From Planctomycetota bacterium (GTDB lineage Bacteria > Planctomycetota > UBA1135 > GCA-002686595): a stretch of 64,000 bases of DNA. The stretch lies in the NCBI GenBank assembly GCA_016714045.1, contig JADJNY010000003.1, positions 186,001-250,000 of the forward strand, written 5' to 3'. Below, piece by piece: positions 38,509 through 48,300 of this stretch (positions within the stretch are counted from its first letter, which is position 1; every line of letters starts with the position of its first letter). The position numbers were made by a program, and so were the translations under genes. The notes beneath the pieces were generated by a model. It was not told the origin of the DNA. It ran no database searches and saw only the letters and a list, made by a program, of their open reading frames with translations.

Positions 38509-41500
38509 TCACGCGCTCTCGACGGGTCCGGACGTGCTCGCGGACGAGTCCCACGTCTCCGTCCGCGTCCCGCGCCGGCGCAAGCTCCAGCCGAACTGCA
38601 CGCGCAGCGCCGTCGCCAGGTCGTCGAGCACCGTGTATGCGAGCGGCACGACCCACAGCGTGAAGAAGGTCGAGATCGTCAGGCCGCCCCCGACGCACGT
38701 CGCGAGGGCGCGGAAGTCGATGCTCTCGCCGGGCGGCTCCGTGACCGCCATCGGCCACAGACCGATCACGCTCGTCAGCGCGGTCATCAGGATCGGGCGC
38801 ACGCGATTCTTGCAGCCCTCGAGCACGGCCTCGGTGCGCTGCCAGCCTTCGCGCCGCAGCTCGTGCACGCGGTCGATCAGCACGATGCCGTTGTTCACGA
38901 CGACGCCGACGAGGATGATGATCCCGATCCAACCGATCGAGTCCATCGTCGTGCCCGTCAGGTAGAGGCTCCAGTACGACCCCACGACCGCGAACGGGAT
39001 CGTGAAGAGCACCGAGATCGGCAGCAGGAACGACTCGAACAGGATGCCCATGATCAGGAAGACGAGCACGACGGAGAGCGTGAGCGCCGCCTTGATCTCG
39101 GAGAGCTCCGACTCCTGACGCCCCGCGGCGGAGTCCTCGCGCGCGAGCGAGTAGCCGCGCGGCAGCTCGAGGGCGTCCAACGCCGCGTAGCCCGCGTCCG
39201 TCAGCTCCTTCTGCCGTGCGGAGTTCTCGACGCGCGCCTGGATCGTGAACGTCGCCTGTCCGTTCTCGCGCCAGATCGTGCGCGCGCCTTGGCCGAAGTC
39301 GAACTCGGCGATCGAGGTCAGCGGAACCGCGCTCGTGCCGTTCCAGATCTCGAGCTCGCGCAGCGTGTCGAGGCCAGCCGCCTCGCTTTCGTCGTACTCG
39401 ATGATCAGCGGCACCTCGCGCCCCGGCTCGTGGTAGCGGGGGAGTTGCGCGCCGCGCAGCGCCCACGCGACGTTCTCGAGCGCCGCGCGCGGCGTGACGT
39501 CGAGCTTTTGGGCGACGTCCGAGTCGAACGAGAGCTGCACCTGCGGCGGCGCGTTCTCGAGCGGCGACGCGACGCTGGTCAGGCCGGGGACGCGCTCGAG
39601 GATGCGCACGGCCTCGACGCCGAGCCGTCCGAGCACCTCGGAGTCCGGACCGCGCAGCGCGAACGTCGCGATGTTGCGGTTGCGCGTGTCGCCGGCCTGG
39701 ACGTCATCGAGGAAGCGGAGCTTGTGCCCCGGGAGGCGCGGCAGGTTCGCGTGCAGGTCCTCCAGCACGCGGTCCATGTGCTCCTTCGGCTGCGGGCTCT
39801 CCCAGAAAAGCCGCAGCGAGCCGCCCGTGCGCGAGAAGCGCGCACCGATGCGCGAGACGCGGTAGTCCGCCCGCCGCGTGTCGAGGAAGCGCTCGTAGTG
39901 CTCCATCTCGCCGCTCGCCTGCGCGAGCGTGAAGTTGTCCTCGAGGTCGACGTAGACGCGCATCTGCGTCTTGCTGTCGTCTTCGCCGAACGCGGCGACC
40001 TGCGTTTTCGCGATCGGCCACACCACGGAGAGGAAGCAGACGAACGCTGCCGCGCTGGCGGCGAGCCGGTGCTGGAGGCTCCAATCGACGAGCGCGTGGT
40101 TCGCGCGCACGATCAGCCCTACGAGCGACGGCTCGGTGCCGTGTGCCGGAGCGCCGCCGGCGGCGAGCGGTTCGATCGAGGCCGCCGGCGCGGCCGCGAT
40201 GCGGCGGCGCGCCCGGGGCAGGAACACGAGGAGGAGCAGGACCCCGCCGACGAACGCGGCGCCGAGGGCGCCCAGGTGGAGCGCCTCGAGCGGAGCGCCT
40301 TGGGTCGTGAGCAGGCCCGGCGTGCGCAGTCCGGGCAGCGCGGAGGTCCAGCTCCACGAAGTCGAGACGCGCCACGCGGTGAGCCCGGCGAGGACGACGA
40401 CGAGCACCCAACGCATGGGCACGATCGCGGCGAGCGCCGCGCGCGCGATGGCCCAGGCCGCATGTCGGAGGCCGCGCCACGCGCGCCCACCTAGGGAGCA
40501 GAGGACCTCCGCCAGGCGCGCAGGCAGCGCACCCAGCGGCGCGAGTCGACGCCCGAGCCGTTCGAGCCACGCCGGCCGTTCGCCGATCGCCCACTCCGTC
40601 GCCACGGGCATGAACACGAGCGCGACGACCAGGCTGAGCAGGAGCGACACGCAGAGCGGCAGACCGAGCTCGCCGAACATCAGGCGCAGGATCGGATTCT
40701 GCGTCATGAAGATCATCGGCAGGAAGACGACCACCGTCGTGAGCGTGGAGAGCAGCACGGCGAGGCCGACTTCGCCCGTCCCGCGCACGACGGCTTCGCG
40801 CGTCGGGACGCCGGCGTGCTTGAGGCGCGTGATGTTCTCGATCACGACGATCGCGTTGTCGACGAACATGCCCATCGCGAGCGTGATGCCCGTCATCGTG
40901 AGCACGTTGAACGAGCCGCCCGTGAAGTAGCACCAAGCGATCGCGAGCACGACAGAGATCGGGATCGAGAGCGCGACGAGCAGCGTCTGACGGAAGCGCC
41001 ACAGGAAGAGGAACAACACGACGACGGCGAGCACGCCGCCCTCCCACGCCGTGTCCGTCAGCTGCTTCAGCGAGTTCTGGATGAACTTGCCCTGGTCGAA
41101 GATCGGGAGGAAGTGGAACTGGCCCGCGAGCTCGGGGCGCTTCTCCAGGAGCTCGAGCTCCTTCTCGAGGCGCTGGCACGTCTCGACGATGTTCGCCTGC
41201 GCGTCCTTGCGCACCTCGACGAAGTACGCGTACTCGCCGTCGATGCGGAAGAGCGACTCGCGCACGCTCTTCACGGACTCGACGGTCGCGATGTCCGCCA
41301 GGACGAGGCCGTTGCCCACGGGGTAGCGCTCGATCTCCTGGTGCGAGCGGAAGCGCATGTCGGCGCGCAGGAGCAGGCGCCGCCCGCCGTCCTCGACCTC
41401 GCCCAGCGACAGCGAGAAGTTGTCGGAGCGCAGGCGCCGGATGAGCGCGCCCAGGTCGAGGTTCGCGGCGCGCACCTTGTCCTCGTCGAGCAGGATGCGC

Positions 41501-42072
41501 AGCGAGTCCTCGAGCAAGCCCCACGCGTCCACCTTGCCGACGCCGTCGACGGCCTCCAGGTGGCGCTGGATCACGTTCTCGACGAGGAAGTCCGTGCGCG
41601 GCGAGTCGCCGGGGTGCTTCAGCGCGAAGAACATGATCGGGAGGTCGCTCTGGCTCCACGAGAAGATGCCGACCTCCTGCACGGTGTCCGGCAGCTTCGG
41701 TCGCGCGCGCTCGATGCGGTCGCGCACCTCCGCCTTCGCGAAGTTCATGTCGAGCGTGCTCTCGAACTCGACGAAGAGGCCGACGTCGTCGGCGCGCGAC
41801 TGGCTCTGGATGCTCTTGACGGAGGGCAGAGTGCGCAGCTCCTCCTCGAGCACGCGGGCGACGCGCTCCTCGTTCTCGAGCGCGGACCCGCCCGGGTTCG
41901 TCACGAACACCTGCAGGCCCGGGTCGACGATGCCGTCGGGCATCATCTGGATCGGGATGCGCGACCAGGCGATCAGCCCGATCACGAGCAGCGTCGTGAA
42001 GAGCGTCGCGAGCAGGATCGGCCGGCGCACGAGCGCCGCGACGAACGGGTGCTTCGTGCGGTCGATGCTCAC
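38509..42072 (-). CDS. RND efflux permease, second of a tandem pair
   Basis: 1187 residues from GTG 42070-42072, overlapping the first permease stop (GTGA). RND features: ARRPILLATLFTTLL-type first helix (VRRPILLATLFTTLLVIGLI), porter segments LPSVKSIQSQSRADDVGLFV, TM4 proton-relay region ITLAMGMFVDNAIVVIENITRL, and PMIFMTQNPILRLMFGELGL. Between the two halves there is an insert of about 150 residues with extra hydrophobic helices (WVLVVVLAGLTAWRVS, GALGAAFVGGVLLLLVFL) before the TM7-like AASAAAFVCFLSVVWPIAKT. C-terminal half: LVFLIMGILFESFLLPISVL and ILVGVVVNNGIVLIDRVHEL. No TolC-like gene is nearby. Confidence 0.9.
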   Translation of the reverse strand: MSIDRTKHPFVAALVRRPILLATLFTTLLVIGLIAWSRIPIQMMPDGIVDPGLQVFVTNPGGSALENEERVARVLEEELRTLPSVKSIQSQSRADDVGLFVEFESTLDMNFAKAEVRDRIERARPKLPDTVQEVGIFSWSQSDLPIMFFALKHPGDSPRTDFLVENVIQRHLEAVDGVGKVDAWGLLEDSLRILLDEDKVRAANLDLGALIRRLRSDNFSLSLGEVEDGGRRLLLRADMRFRSHQEIERYPVGNGLVLADIATVESVKSVRESLFRIDGEYAYFVEVRKDAQANIVETCQRLEKELELLEKRPELAGQFHFLPIFDQGKFIQNSLKQLTDTAWEGGVLAVVVLFLFLWRFRQTLLVALSIPISVVLAIAWCYFTGGSFNVLTMTGITLAMGMFVDNAIVVIENITRLKHAGVPTREAVVRGTGEVGLAVLLSTLTTVVVFLPMIFMTQNPILRLMFGELGLPLCVSLLLSLVVALVFMPVATEWAIGERPAWLERLGRRLAPLGALPARLAEVLCSLGGRAWRGLRHAAWAIARAALAAIVPMRWVLVVVLAGLTAWRVSTSWSWTSALPGLRTPGLLTTQGAPLEALHLGALGAAFVGGVLLLLVFLPRARRRIAAAPAASIEPLAAGGAPAHGTEPSLVGLIVRANHALVDWSLQHRLAASAAAFVCFLSVVWPIAKTQVAAFGEDDSKTQMRVYVDLEDNFTLAQASGEMEHYERFLDTRRADYRVSRIGARFSRTGGSLRLFWESPQPKEHMDRVLEDLHANLPRLPGHKLRFLDDVQAGDTRNRNIATFALRGPDSEVLGRLGVEAVRILERVPGLTSVASPLENAPPQVQLSFDSDVAQKLDVTPRAALENVAWALRGAQLPRYHEPGREVPLIIEYDESEAAGLDTLRELEIWNGTSAVPLTSIAEFDFGQGARTIWRENGQATFTIQARVENSARQKELTDAGYAALDALELPRGYSLAREDSAAGRQESELSEIKAALTLSVVLVFLIMGILFESFLLPISVLFTIPFAVVGSYWSLYLTGTTMDSIGWIGIIILVGVVVNNGIVLIDRVHELRREGWQRTEAVLEGCKNRVRPILMTALTSVIGLWPMAVTEPPGESIDFRALATCVGGGLTISTFFTLWVVPLAYTVLDDLATALRVQFGWSLRRRGTRTETWDSSASTSGPVESA

Positions 42073-45000
42073 GACGCGGCCTCCGCCGTGGAACGACGGC
42101 CGCGGTAGACGAGGCCGTAGACGCACGGGATCACGATCAGCGTGAGCAACGTCGAGCTCGTCAGGCCCGCGCACACGGTCACCGCCATCGGGACACGGAG
42201 CTCCGCGCCCTGGCCGGAGCCGAGCGCGCCGACGCCGGGGATCCACTCGAGCCAGCCCGTCATCGGCAGGAGGCCGAGCACCGTCGTCGCCGTCGTCATG
42301 TAGATGGGGCGCAGGCGCGTCGACGCCGCTTCGAGCAGCGCCTCGCGCACGCCGAGGCCGCGCGCGCGCGTCTGGTTGACGCGGTCGACGAGCACGATCG
42401 CGTTGTTCACGACGATCCCCGCGAGGAGGATCATCCCGATGAACACGACGACGGAGAGCGGGATCCCGAGCGCGTCGTTCACGAGCACGACGCCGACGCT
42501 CGCGAGGGGGACGGTGACCAGGATGATCAAGGGCTGCAGCAGCGACTCGAACTGCGCCGCCATGACCGCGTAGACGAGGAACAGCGCGAGCAAGAGCGCG
42601 AACTGCATGCTCTTCTGCGCCTCGTCCATCTCGCGCTTCTGGCCGCCGAGCTGCACGACGACGTCGTCCGGGGGCTCCAGCGTCGCGAGCTCGCGCTCGA
42701 CCGCCGCGCTCGAGCCGCCCAGGTCGACGCCCGCCGTGGCCGCCGTGACGAGGATCGCGCGCGTGTTGCCCATGCGCCGGATCTCGGCCGGGCCTTCGAT
42801 CGTGTCCGCGGTCGCGACCGCGGAGAGCGGCACGGGCGTCGTCGCCGACGGGTTCACGACGAGGTCGAGCACGCGCGTCAGGTTCGACAGCTCGACCTCG
42901 TCACCGAGGACGCGCACGTCGATGCGCTGATCGCCTTGGTTGAAGCGGGTGCTGACGTTGCCGAGCACCTGGTCGCGCACGAGCGTCGAGATCGCGTTCA
43001 GGTCAAGGCCGTACTCGAGCGTCTTGTCGCGATCGAACGTGATCCGCACCTCGGGGTGGCCCGGGCGGATCGTCGTGCGCACGTCGGCGAGGCCGGGGAC
43101 GCGCGCCATGCGGCTCTCGACCTCGCGCGCGACGTTCTTGAGCTTCTCGAGGTCGTACCCGAGCACCTCGACCACGATCGGCGCCTCGATCTCGAACGGC
43201 GTCGAGCGCGTCACCTCGATCGAGCGCACGGAGGGATGGGCGGCGACGAGGTCGCGCGCGGCGCCCAAGAGGCGCTCCTCGTTCTCGAACGTGACCGCGG
43301 TCGAGGGCATGCGCACCGTGAGGCGCGCCGTGTGTTTGCCTTCGATGTCGCGCGAGAGCGTGTCGGGCTCGACGCCGACGACGAGGGCGGTCGAAGCGAC
43401 GTCCGGCAGCGCGCGCACGCGCCGTTCGAGCTCGGACAACACCGCGTCCGTGTTCTCGAGCGGCGTGCCGACGGGCAGGCCGACGTGCAGCGTGAACTCG
43501 CCCTGGTGCACGTCGGGCAGGAGGTCGAGGCCGAGGTCGCGCACGCGCGTGAGGCTGAACGCGAAGAGCCCCACGGACGCGAGCAACACGAGCCACGAGT
43601 GGTTCAGCGCACCGCCGAGGACGCGCGGGTAGGCGCGCTCGATCGCGCCCCAGCCCTTGTCGTGGATCCAGTGCAGCGGCCAGAGCGCGAAGCCGAGCAA
43701 CTTGCCGAGGAAGACCAGGAGCCCGCCGCCGAGGAACGCGGCGATGCCGGCGGAGCGGAGCGACGCGCGTCCGGCGACGAGGAGCGTGTCGCGCACCTTC
43801 TCGTCCTCGCCGAACGCGAGACCCTCGCGTAGCTTCGGCGGCCGCGCCGCCGTCGTGCTGCGGACGTCGCCCGCGAGGAAGCCCCGCGACGCGAGCATCG
43901 GGATGAAGAGCACCGCGACCGCGAGCGAGACCAGCAACGAACCGACGACCGTCAGCGCCTGGTCTCCGAAGATTCGGCCAGCGACGCCCTGCACGAAGAC
44001 GATCGGCGCGAAGACGGCGACGCTGGTCAGCGTCGATGCCGTGATCGCCCCGATCACCTCCTTCGTGCCACGGATCGCCGCGGTGACGAGGTCGTCGCCC
44101 TGTTCACGGCGGCTCGTGATCGACTCGAGCACGACGATCGAGTTGTCGACGACCATCCCGACCCCGAGCGCGAGGCCGCCGAGCGACATGATGTTGAGCG
44201 ACGCGCCCCACAGGTACATCGGCGCGAACGTCACGATCACCGACATCGGGATCGAGATCGCGATGATCAGCGTCGACGAGACGTTGCGGAGCGAGAACCA
44301 GATCACGATCACGGAGAGGAGCGCGCCCATCCAGCCTGCGCTCCTCACGTCGTCGATCGCAGAGCGGATGAACGTCGACTGGTCCGAGAGGACCGCGAGC
44401 TTCGCTTCGTCCCGCAGCCGCCACGCGAGGAAGTCCGCTTGCTGGCGCTCGCCGAAGGAGGCGGCGCCGCCGGTGGCCTCGTCCTGCTTCTTCGCCCATT
44501 CCCTCTGCTCGGCGGAGCCGAAGACGCGCTCCTGCACGCGGTCGGCGAGGTCGACGATGTTCGCGCCCGCCTCGCGGAAGATCGCGATCTCGACCGCCTC
44601 GCGCCCGTCGACGCGCGTCACGACGTCGCGCTCGGCGTGCGTGCGCTCGACGGTCGCGACGTCCTTCACGCGGATCACGGCGTCGCCGCGGCGGACGATC
44701 GCGAGCTCGCCGATCTCGGCGACGTCCTGGAACTCGTTCAGCGTGCGCACGAGGTACTCGGTCGAGCCCTCGCGGATCAGGCCGCCCGACGCGTTGACGT
44801 TCTCCTGCGCGAGACGCTGCGCGAGGAGCGCAGGGTCGAGGTTCTGCGCCGCCATCTTGAAGGGGTCGACGCGGACGCGGATCTCCTCCTCGAGTCCGCC
44901 GCGCACCTGCACGGCGGCGAGCCCGACGATCGACTCGAGCTCGCGCTTGATGCGTTCCTCGGCGAGCCAGCGCAGGTGGACGAGCTCCTTCTCGCGCGCC

Positions 45001-45503
45001 TTCGCGCCGTGCTCCTCGAGCGCGCCCTTCTTGTCAGGCAGCGTGACGCCGATGCGCAGGATCGGGTCGAGGTTCGGGTCGTAGCGCAGGATGATCGGCC
45101 GCTCGGCGCCCTGCGGCAGGAACACGCCGTCGAGCTTGTCGCGCACGTCCTGCACGGCGTACGTCATCGGCGTGCCCCACTCGAAGTCGAGCACGACGTC
45201 GCTCGTCTCCGCGCGCGACACGGAGGTCGCGCGGACGAGGTGGGGGAGCGTCGAGAGCGTCTCTTGGATGCGCTCGGAGACGCGCTCCTCGACGTCCTCG
45301 GGCGCGGCGCCCTTCCACGTCGTGCGCACGGTCAGCGTCGGGTAGCTGATGTCGGGCAGGAGGTCGACGGGCAGCTTCGTCAGCGACACGGCGCCGAACA
45401 CCGCGATCGCGACCATGATCATGCACACGGCGACGGGACGGCCGGTGACGAAGGCGAGCAGCGGCGAGCGCGCGCCGTGCTGGGACGAGTCGTGCGCGTC
45501 CAC
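42069..45503 (-). CDS. RND efflux permease, first of a tandem pair
   Basis: 1144 residues from ATG 45503, starting 4 bp after the adaptor gene. N-terminal helix VAVCMIMVAIAVFGAVSLTK with LPVDLLPDISYPTLTVRT; TM4 relay region LGGLALGVGMVVDNSIVVLE; C-terminal half LFLVYAVMAAQFESLLQPLI and ILLAGIVVNNAIVLVDRVNQ. Together with the following permease and the lipoprotein adaptor it resembles the MdtABC layout, in which two RND subunits form a mixed trimer. An additional hydrophobic segment lies between the halves (GIAAFLGGGLLVFLGKLLGF). The substrate is unknown; HAE-type features suggest organic compounds rather than metals. Confidence 0.92.
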   Translation of the reverse strand: MDAHDSSQHGARSPLLAFVTGRPVAVCMIMVAIAVFGAVSLTKLPVDLLPDISYPTLTVRTTWKGAAPEDVEERVSERIQETLSTLPHLVRATSVSRAETSDVVLDFEWGTPMTYAVQDVRDKLDGVFLPQGAERPIILRYDPNLDPILRIGVTLPDKKGALEEHGAKAREKELVHLRWLAEERIKRELESIVGLAAVQVRGGLEEEIRVRVDPFKMAAQNLDPALLAQRLAQENVNASGGLIREGSTEYLVRTLNEFQDVAEIGELAIVRRGDAVIRVKDVATVERTHAERDVVTRVDGREAVEIAIFREAGANIVDLADRVQERVFGSAEQREWAKKQDEATGGAASFGERQQADFLAWRLRDEAKLAVLSDQSTFIRSAIDDVRSAGWMGALLSVIVIWFSLRNVSSTLIIAISIPMSVIVTFAPMYLWGASLNIMSLGGLALGVGMVVDNSIVVLESITSRREQGDDLVTAAIRGTKEVIGAITASTLTSVAVFAPIVFVQGVAGRIFGDQALTVVGSLLVSLAVAVLFIPMLASRGFLAGDVRSTTAARPPKLREGLAFGEDEKVRDTLLVAGRASLRSAGIAAFLGGGLLVFLGKLLGFALWPLHWIHDKGWGAIERAYPRVLGGALNHSWLVLLASVGLFAFSLTRVRDLGLDLLPDVHQGEFTLHVGLPVGTPLENTDAVLSELERRVRALPDVASTALVVGVEPDTLSRDIEGKHTARLTVRMPSTAVTFENEERLLGAARDLVAAHPSVRSIEVTRSTPFEIEAPIVVEVLGYDLEKLKNVAREVESRMARVPGLADVRTTIRPGHPEVRITFDRDKTLEYGLDLNAISTLVRDQVLGNVSTRFNQGDQRIDVRVLGDEVELSNLTRVLDLVVNPSATTPVPLSAVATADTIEGPAEIRRMGNTRAILVTAATAGVDLGGSSAAVERELATLEPPDDVVVQLGGQKREMDEAQKSMQFALLLALFLVYAVMAAQFESLLQPLIILVTVPLASVGVVLVNDALGIPLSVVVFIGMILLAGIVVNNAIVLVDRVNQTRARGLGVREALLEAASTRLRPIYMTTATTVLGLLPMTGWLEWIPGVGALGSGQGAELRVPMAVTVCAGLTSSTLLTLIVIPCVYGLVYRGRRSTAEAAS

Positions 45504-45506
45504 GGG

Positions 45507-46970
45507 TCAGCCTTGCTTCGGCTGGGAGGTCGTCGTTGCGGCGGGCGCTGCGTCGCCCGCGGGCTGGGCGCCCTGCGCGGGCTCGCTCGCGCCGTCCGTG
45601 GCGGCGGATTGCGTCCCCGCGTCGGGCTTCGGTGCGTTCGCCGGCGGCGGAGAGACCGACGGCGCGAGCGACGCGGCGTTCGGCGCGGCGTTCTTCGGCT
45701 CGGGCTCGGTCTCGAGCTCGATCTCGCCGCCGTCCTCGAGCTCGCGGTTCCCGACGACGATGACCTGGTCGCCCGGCGCGAGCGTCCCCGAGCGCGGGAG
45801 GACCTCGACGAGCACGTCCTCGGAGTAGCCCTCCTCGACCTCGACGCGGCGCGCGCGGCCGTCGCGCGCGACGAAGAGCAGGTTCACCTCGCCCTCGCGG
45901 CGCAGCGCGCGTTTCGGGACGACCAGCGCGTCGGGGTGGCGATCCGTGACGACGTCGACGCGCACGAGCATGCCGGGGAGCAGCTGCCGCGCGGGCGAGC
46001 CCGAGCCGTCGGGCTTCAGGAGCACGGTGACGCGGAACGAGCCCGAGCGCGGATCGATCGAGGGGCTGACGCGCTGGATTTCACCCTGGAACGTGAGGTT
46101 CGGCAGCGCCTCGGCGCGCGCCTGGATTTCGATCGCCTTGCCCGCCGCGGCCGCGCCGACGAAGAGCTCGAACTCGCGCTGCGGCCGGAAGAGCACCGCG
46201 CGCAGCCGGCTCAGGTCGGTGAGCACGAACGCGTGCCCGCCGGCGCCGACCGCGTCGCCGACCCGGATCAAGCGCTCGGCGACGACGCCGGCGAACGGGG
46301 CGCAGATGCGCGTGTAGGAGAACTCGAGCTCGCGCGAGCGCAGCGCGAGCTTCGCCTTCTCGAGCGCCGTCTTGGCGGCCTTGGACTCGACCAGGGTCCG
46401 CTCGATCGCGAGGCGCGACGTCTCGAAGTCGGAGACCTTCGTGTCGCGCGCGAGGCGCAGCCCGTCGAGCGACGACTGCGAGATCAGGTTGGCCTTCTCG
46501 TTGCGCTCGTAGTCGCGCGTCGCCTGCTCCATGGCGAGCCGCAGCCCCTCGACGCGTGCGGTGGCCTCGCGCTCGGCGATCGCGGCCTTCGCGATCGCGT
46601 CCTCGGCCTCGCGCACGGCGACGCGGGCTTCCTCGAGCTGCGTCTCGCGATCCCGCGCGTCGAGCTCCGCGAGCACGTCGCCGAGCTGAACGAGGGATCC
46701 CTCCTCGACGAGCAGCTTGGAGACGGTGCCGTTCACGCGCGAGAAGACCTTGACCTCCTGCTCCGACTCGACCGTCGTCGTCGTCGAGAGGATGCGCTTC
46801 ATCTCGCGTCGCTCCACCGCGGCGACACGGACGCGGGTCGGTTCGCGCTTCTTCAGGCCCTCTTCCTTCTTCGCGGCCTGCGGGGTGGAGCCGCTGCAGG
46901 CGAGAGACATGGGGAGGAGGACGACGCCGACGAGGAACAGAGCGAGGGCTCCGCGGGGGGACGCGATCAT
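45507..46970 (-). CDS. RND membrane-fusion adaptor lipoprotein
   Basis: 487 residues from ATG 46970. The signal ends in the lipobox MSLAC. Then the adaptor layout: barrel strand VEVKVFSRVNGTV-like (SEQEVKVFSRVNGTVSKLLV), lipoyl half VEEGSLVQLGDVLAELDARD, a long alpha-hairpin (LEEARVAVREAEDAIAKAAI and following), the second lipoyl half YTRICAPFAGVVAERLIRVG, and the membrane-proximal domain PGMLVRVDVVTDRHPDALVV. A C-terminal tail of about 85 residues is Pro/Ala/Asp-rich and probably disordered. First gene of the three-gene efflux operon, divergent from moeA with 91 bp between them. Confidence 0.92.
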   Translation of the reverse strand: MIASPRGALALFLVGVVLLPMSLACSGSTPQAAKKEEGLKKREPTRVRVAAVERREMKRILSTTTTVESEQEVKVFSRVNGTVSKLLVEEGSLVQLGDVLAELDARDRETQLEEARVAVREAEDAIAKAAIAEREATARVEGLRLAMEQATRDYERNEKANLISQSSLDGLRLARDTKVSDFETSRLAIERTLVESKAAKTALEKAKLALRSRELEFSYTRICAPFAGVVAERLIRVGDAVGAGGHAFVLTDLSRLRAVLFRPQREFELFVGAAAAGKAIEIQARAEALPNLTFQGEIQRVSPSIDPRSGSFRVTVLLKPDGSGSPARQLLPGMLVRVDVVTDRHPDALVVPKRALRREGEVNLLFVARDGRARRVEVEEGYSEDVLVEVLPRSGTLAPGDQVIVVGNRELEDGGEIELETEPEPKNAAPNAASLAPSVSPPPANAPKPDAGTQSAATDGASEPAQGAQPAGDAAPAATTTSQPKQG

Positions 46971-47061
46971 GGGGGACTCGATGCTCGGAGTGCGAACCCG
47001 GTGCTGGCTCGGACTCGGGGTGGGGAACGAACGCGACGCGGTCGTTAGACTCGCCGCGGCG

Positions 47062-48300
47062 ATGCGCACACCCGACGAAGCTATTGACCAGATTCTACGC
47101 CGCGTCGGGGTCCAGAGTCCCGCGGACCGAGCTCCGCGTGAGGAGCTCGTCGCGCTCGCCGCGGCGGACGGTCGGGTGCTCGCCCGCGACGTCGCGTCGG
47201 ACGTCGACCTGCCGCCGTTCGAGAAGAGCGCGATGGACGGGTTCGCGGTGCGCTCGGCCGATTTCGCCGGAACGACGGGCTCGGTCGTGCGGGCGCTCGT
47301 GGAGGAGGCGCGCGCGGGCGCCCCGTTTCCCGGGCCGGTGCCGCCGCGCGCGTGCGTCGAGATCTACACGGGTGCCGAGCTCCCGCCCGACTGCGACGCC
47401 GTCGTAATGGTTGAGAAAACGGCTCGCTCGGGCGCCTCCGTGACGCTCGAGGGCGGCGCGCGCCCCGGGCAGAACGTCTGTCACCGCGGCGAGGACCTGC
47501 GGAACGGCGCGGTCGTGCTCCAGCGCGGTCGCCGTCTCTCGCCGATCGACCTCTCCGTGCTCGCGGCCGTCGGCTGTCAGCCCGTGCCCGTGTTCGCGCG
47601 GCCGCGGGTGACGCTCCTGACGACGGGCGACGAGCTGGTCGAAGCGCACGTGCGCCCCGGACCGGGCGAGATCCGCGAGGGCAACACGCACTACCTCGCG
47701 GCGCGCGCGCGCCGGGCCCACGCCGAGGTCGAGAACCTCGGGATCGTGCGCGACGACGAGGCCGCGCTCGAGGCCGCGTTCCGGCGCGCGTTCGAAGCGA
47801 GCGACGCCGTGATCACGACGGGCGGGGTCAGCATGGGGCGTTACGACCTGGTCGGCGCCGTACTCGAGCGCGTCGGCGTCGAGCCCGTCTTCCACAAGGT
47901 GGCGATCAAGCCCGGGAAGCCGCTCTGGTTCGGCATGCGCGGACGCGTGCCCGTGTTCGCGCTCCCGGGGAACCCGGTGTCGTGCCTGATCGGCTTCGAG
48001 GTCTTCGTGCGCCCCGCGCTCGCGGCGCTCGAGGGCGCGGCGGACGAGACCGCGGCGCGCCTTCGAATCGGCCGGTGGCGCGGCGGTCCGACGGCGGAGA
48101 ACCCGCGCCAGCAGAACCTCCCGTGCCGCGTGCGCCAGGGCGCGGACGGGGTCGTGGAGCTCGAGCCGCTCGCGTGGACGAGCTCCGCGGACATCGTGGG
48201 GCTGACGCGCGCGCAGGGCCTCGCCGTCGTCGAGCCGGGGGCCGTGCTCCGGCCGGGCGAACTCGCGCGCTACCGACCGCTCGCCGAACTCGACGCATGA
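47062..48300 (+). CDS. moeA: Molybdopterin molybdenumtransferase MoeA
   Basis: 412 residues from ATG 47062. Motifs: DVDLPPFEKSAMDGFAVRSA, IYTGAELPPDCDAVVMVEKT, RRLSPIDLSVLAAVG, TTGDELVEAHVRPGPGEIRE, ITTGGVSMGRYDLVG, KVAIKPGKPLWFGM and FALPGNPVSCLIGFEVFV. MoeA inserts molybdate into adenylylated molybdopterin, the last step of molybdenum cofactor synthesis. No other cofactor gene is in the window. Its stop overlaps the lnt start (ATGA). Confidence 0.95.
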   Translation: MRTPDEAIDQILRRVGVQSPADRAPREELVALAAADGRVLARDVASDVDLPPFEKSAMDGFAVRSADFAGTTGSVVRALVEEARAGAPFPGPVPPRACVEIYTGAELPPDCDAVVMVEKTARSGASVTLEGGARPGQNVCHRGEDLRNGAVVLQRGRRLSPIDLSVLAAVGCQPVPVFARPRVTLLTTGDELVEAHVRPGPGEIREGNTHYLAARARRAHAEVENLGIVRDDEAALEAAFRRAFEASDAVITTGGVSMGRYDLVGAVLERVGVEPVFHKVAIKPGKPLWFGMRGRVPVFALPGNPVSCLIGFEVFVRPALAALEGAADETAARLRIGRWRGGPTAENPRQQNLPCRVRQGADGVVELEPLAWTSSADIVGLTRAQGLAVVEPGAVLRPGELARYRPLAELDA

